A stretch of 64,000 nt of DNA from Aldrovandia affinis. Taxonomy: Eukaryota > Chordata > Actinopteri > Notacanthiformes > Halosauridae. Below are positions 61,273 through 64,000 of this stretch, in pieces. Each line of letters starts with the position of its first letter. Position 1 is the first letter of the stretch. Location: the NCBI GenBank assembly GCA_029706075.1, contig JAINUG010000195.1:1678501-1742500 (forward strand). The letters are read 5' to 3'. The notes beneath the pieces were generated by a model that did no database searches, had not been told where the DNA came from, and was given only the letters and a program-made list of their open reading frames with translations. The translations under genes and the position numbers were made by a program.

Positions 61273-64000
61273 ATGGCTGGTACCGCTAGCGAAGAGATAA
61301 CAACGGTGGATAGCGGGGATACTGACCTTACTGCTGCCGAGTTGGAGAGCAACGAAACCAACACGGTATAATGTTTAAGAATGCACATGAATGCGGAAAC
61401 AGGGATGTTTCTGCAAAGTCCAGTGCCGGTCATTTTGCCGGGTTATCAATGTAGGCCTGTGTTCAGCCAAATTTAGCGACGCGTGAATATAATGCAGCTG
61501 TAACATCAAATTAGGAGTGGCTCGGACGAGCATCTAATTTCACAGCTGATCTAAATTAAACGATCCAACGTTAGATAGACAGACAGACAGACAGACAACT
61601 CTCTCTGACGTGTTTGCATAATGACGATCGCAAATAGACTTTGACTAGTTATATTTACAAAAAAGGTTTCACTTTTGTAGCAAGCATGCTAGCACTGCCT
61701 CTGGCTATATTGTTTAGCCTTGGCATCCTTGCTAATCCTAGCTCCTCAAACAGTTACTAGATTGTCCAGTGGTCTAGTTTGAATCTGTGCGTTCTGTTTA
61801 CGATCAACTTTGTTCCCAACTGTCTGTGTGCTCATTGTATAGCTAGCTGCATGCTAACTACTTACAGACACCGAGTAAAACCGTTAATGCTGGAAAATGT
61901 CCGTTTATCATGGATGTCTGTAAACATAATATTTGCCACTGGCAATCCAATCTGGGATAGCCAACGTTGTCTTGCTAACGGCAGTAGGAAGGATTGTCCG
62001 ATTTTTGATGTAATTAATGTATTGTTATTAGGTTAAGATATATATAGTTACTGTACTATATTGACTTGCATTTACACCTAATATTGTACAGTTCCGACGT
62101 AACGTTGCTCACATTGCAATGTATCCGTGTTTTAAGCATTGATCATCATAAAATAAACAAATTTTCCAGTAACAGAATTCCAACTGGTGGTGTTGTATTT
62201 GTCATATTATTGAGAACAAATAAATAACGTAGTGATAACATAATGACCATAATAATAATCATAATACATAATTATCCTTTCTCTATTGGACGAATCTTTA
62301 TGACACATTTAAAAACCGAAAGGGTCATGCCAATTCCCTGTTTATTTCGAATTACTATCAGGGTTCCCTAACGTACATGCAAATACCCAAATAGAAAAAT
62401 TTGAACATCATATCATTTCAAATTTAGAAGATGTTTAGAAACATGTTTTATATTGCACTGAAAGAAAACATGGAATATCTATACTTGGAATACATGCATT
62501 GGAAACAACATTCAGTTGTTAAAATGTCAAATACAATATGTTTTTTACATGGCAACGTGTGCAGTACTGTAACTGCATTTATGCACAATTTATATGATAA
62601 AGTATGTTTTTGATATTTATTTGTAATATTATTTTGGCAAATATCTGCACAAAAACAGTGTGACTACTACATTATCACACCTACTAATGTAGACACTTAC
62701 TACTAATATACACATTTCCCAATAATCACTATTCAAATATAAAATTGTGTTGCAAAAGCCAAAAATGTAGAGACATCCCTGTATCTTCCCTGCTAACAGT
62801 TATTAATAATAACAGATTTTTTTTTCTGCAGGTACTGAATAACATAAGTTCTGCTTGCCCTCGTGGGTTTTGTGTCTTGTTGTCTTGTAGATGGTGGAGG
62901 AAGGCACAAATCCCTTGAGGAAGATGGAGATCAGTGTTGCTGAGGCAGACAAAAGAATGGGGAAGAATTCAGTCAATATACAGGAGACCTACACGGTTTA
63001 CCTCATAGAGACTCGGTAAGAGACACCCACCCTCTGAGAAGCCCACAGTACACTGTGGTGACAACTACCCCTGACTCACTCGCCGTCCGCCATAATCTCT
63101 AATAGTTGTTTTTCTCTTAAATACAGCACAGAAAATCACCAGTTGACTAATCTTATTCTGGTACTGGTTTTTATTTAAGACATTATTTATAATATATGCC
63201 TTTTATCCAAAGCAACTCACAGTGCATACATTTTTCCAGTATATGTGGTCCCAGTGGGATCGAACCCACAATCTTAAGCGTTGTCATTGCCATGCTCTAC
63301 CTACTGAGCCACACAGAACCACACATTATCAAATTCTGGTGAATAAAACTTTAATATGTGCGAGTGTAACGGAGCTGGCTCTGCCCGCAGCGAGTTTCGA
63401 ACCTAGGGATCTCGGCGCGACAAGAGAGCGATTAAGCTCGCTGAGCTAAAGACTCAAGTCCCTAACTCTGGGAACTAATCGCACTCTTATCCATGTCACT
63501 TTCTGTAGCGGACGCTCACGTACCAGAGCACACCCGCTACATGAGTAGCCATGAGTTTACGTGCGTTTACATCCTGCTACTTTCCCTGTCTCTTCTGATA
63601 GGCCCATTGATGCAGTGGCAGAAGGTCAAAACCCCGCACCTGACGCATTGTGGAGGCGCTACAGTGAATTTGAGCTTCTGAGGAACTATTTGTTAGTCAC
63701 CTATCCATTTGTGGTTGTTCCCCCATTGCCCGAGAAAAGGGTAAGTTCATGCAAAGTCGCCTCCTCCCCTTGAAATCAGTAGTTTTCATTGATCACAAAA
63801 GCACAGCCTAGGAAACAGTGTCTCATGTACCCCTTTGTTAACCCACAGGCTGAGTTTGTGTGGCACAAGTTGTCGGCTGATAACATGGACCCAGACTTTG
63901 TGGAGAGGCGTAGAGTGGGACTGGAGAACTTCCTGCTTCGTGTGGCCTCCCACTCGATCCTCTCAAACGACAAGGTCTTCTATCACTTCCTGAAGGAGGT
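61273..64000 (+). CDS. snx4: Sorting nexin 4, N-terminal portion (exons 1-4; gene runs off the window)
   Basis: Exons 61273-61365, 62891-63015, 63602-63740 and 63849 to the window end. Phases agree; 169 full codons are present. The first 31 residues are acidic and low in complexity, shorter than the mammalian N-terminus. The PX phosphoinositide-binding domain follows (from about residue 42), with the core RRYSEFELLRNYL (residues 91-103), the proline loop PPLPEKR (113-119), then a segment starting AEFVWHKLSADNMDPDFVERR that is nearly identical to mammalian SNX4. The BAR domain lies beyond the window. SNX4 is a PX-BAR protein that binds PI3P on early endosomes and pairs with SNX7 or SNX30 in recycling and autophagy. 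The ATG is the first in frame after an in-frame-poor 5' region and sits just below an NRF-1-type motif. Intron 2 contains two tRNA-derived repeats. Confidence 0.95.
61573..61597. repeat. (GACA)n microsatellite in snx4 intron 1
   Basis: Six tandem agac units. Confidence 0.95.
63192..63322 (-). mobile_element. tRNA-derived SINE, family B (snx4 intron 2)
   Basis: Minus-strand copy, slightly shortened, with ggctcagtaggtagagcatg and ttgtgggttcgatcccac. Confidence 0.85.
63361..63490 (-). repeat. tRNA-like repeat (snx4 intron 2)
   Basis: Minus strand has an A-box-like tagctcagcgagc and a B-box-like ggttcgaaact about 45 bases apart, but flanks do not pair into a clean cloverleaf. Probably a SINE head or tRNA relic. 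Confidence 0.4.

Overview
The window is eukaryotic and almost certainly from a ray-finned fish, probably a teleost. It has vertebrate genes split into many short exons with GT-AG introns, (CA)n microsatellites of up to about 300 bp, several tRNA-derived SINE families, Tc1/mariner remnants and many small non-autonomous hAT elements. I cannot place the species. Nothing prokaryotic, viral or CRISPR-like is visible.

Three protein-coding genes are supported exon by exon. lmln (leishmanolysin-like zinc metallopeptidase, peptidase family M8) lies on the + strand: 17 coding exons from 32237 to 48446, 663 codons, complete. A cytosolic NAD-dependent glycerol-3-phosphate dehydrogenase of the GPD1/GPD1L family lies on the - strand: 8 coding exons from 58125 down to 53615, 349 codons, complete, convergent with lmln. 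snx4 (sorting nexin 4) lies on the + strand: coding exons 1-4 from 61273 to the window edge, so only the N-terminal tail and most of the PX domain are present. The GPD1-type gene and snx4 are divergent, about 3.1 kb apart. The three act in unrelated processes (secretory or surface proteolysis, glycerol-phosphate metabolism, endosomal recycling and autophagy), and nothing suggests joint function.

Region by region: 1-32 kb has no gene I can name. It holds dispersed repeats, long AT-rich unique sequence, a few GC-richer islands, and three weak exon candidates: a 110-bp open exon on the - strand at 9236-9345, a possible 9-nt microexon on the + strand at 10001-10009, and a non-coding exon-like segment on the - strand at 26035-26096. 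32-48.5 kb is lmln, with introns full of SINEs, hAT elements and local duplications. 48.5-53.5 kb is the lmln 3' flank, probably partly 3' UTR. 53.5-58.1 kb is the GPD1-type gene. 58.1-61.2 kb is intergenic with one SINE and a long CA tract. 61.2-64 kb is snx4.

The most unusual signals are in lmln. Three exact 39-bp steps place three splice acceptors in front of exon 6, with the intervening units open in frame. The end of exon 16 and its donor are duplicated 76 bp downstream. Intron 15 uses a GC donor. Intron 16 contains an imperfect palindrome of about 0.9 kb beside a segmental duplication whose order of events can be read from nested insertions. I found no clearly new molecular system; these are structural and splicing oddities worth checking.
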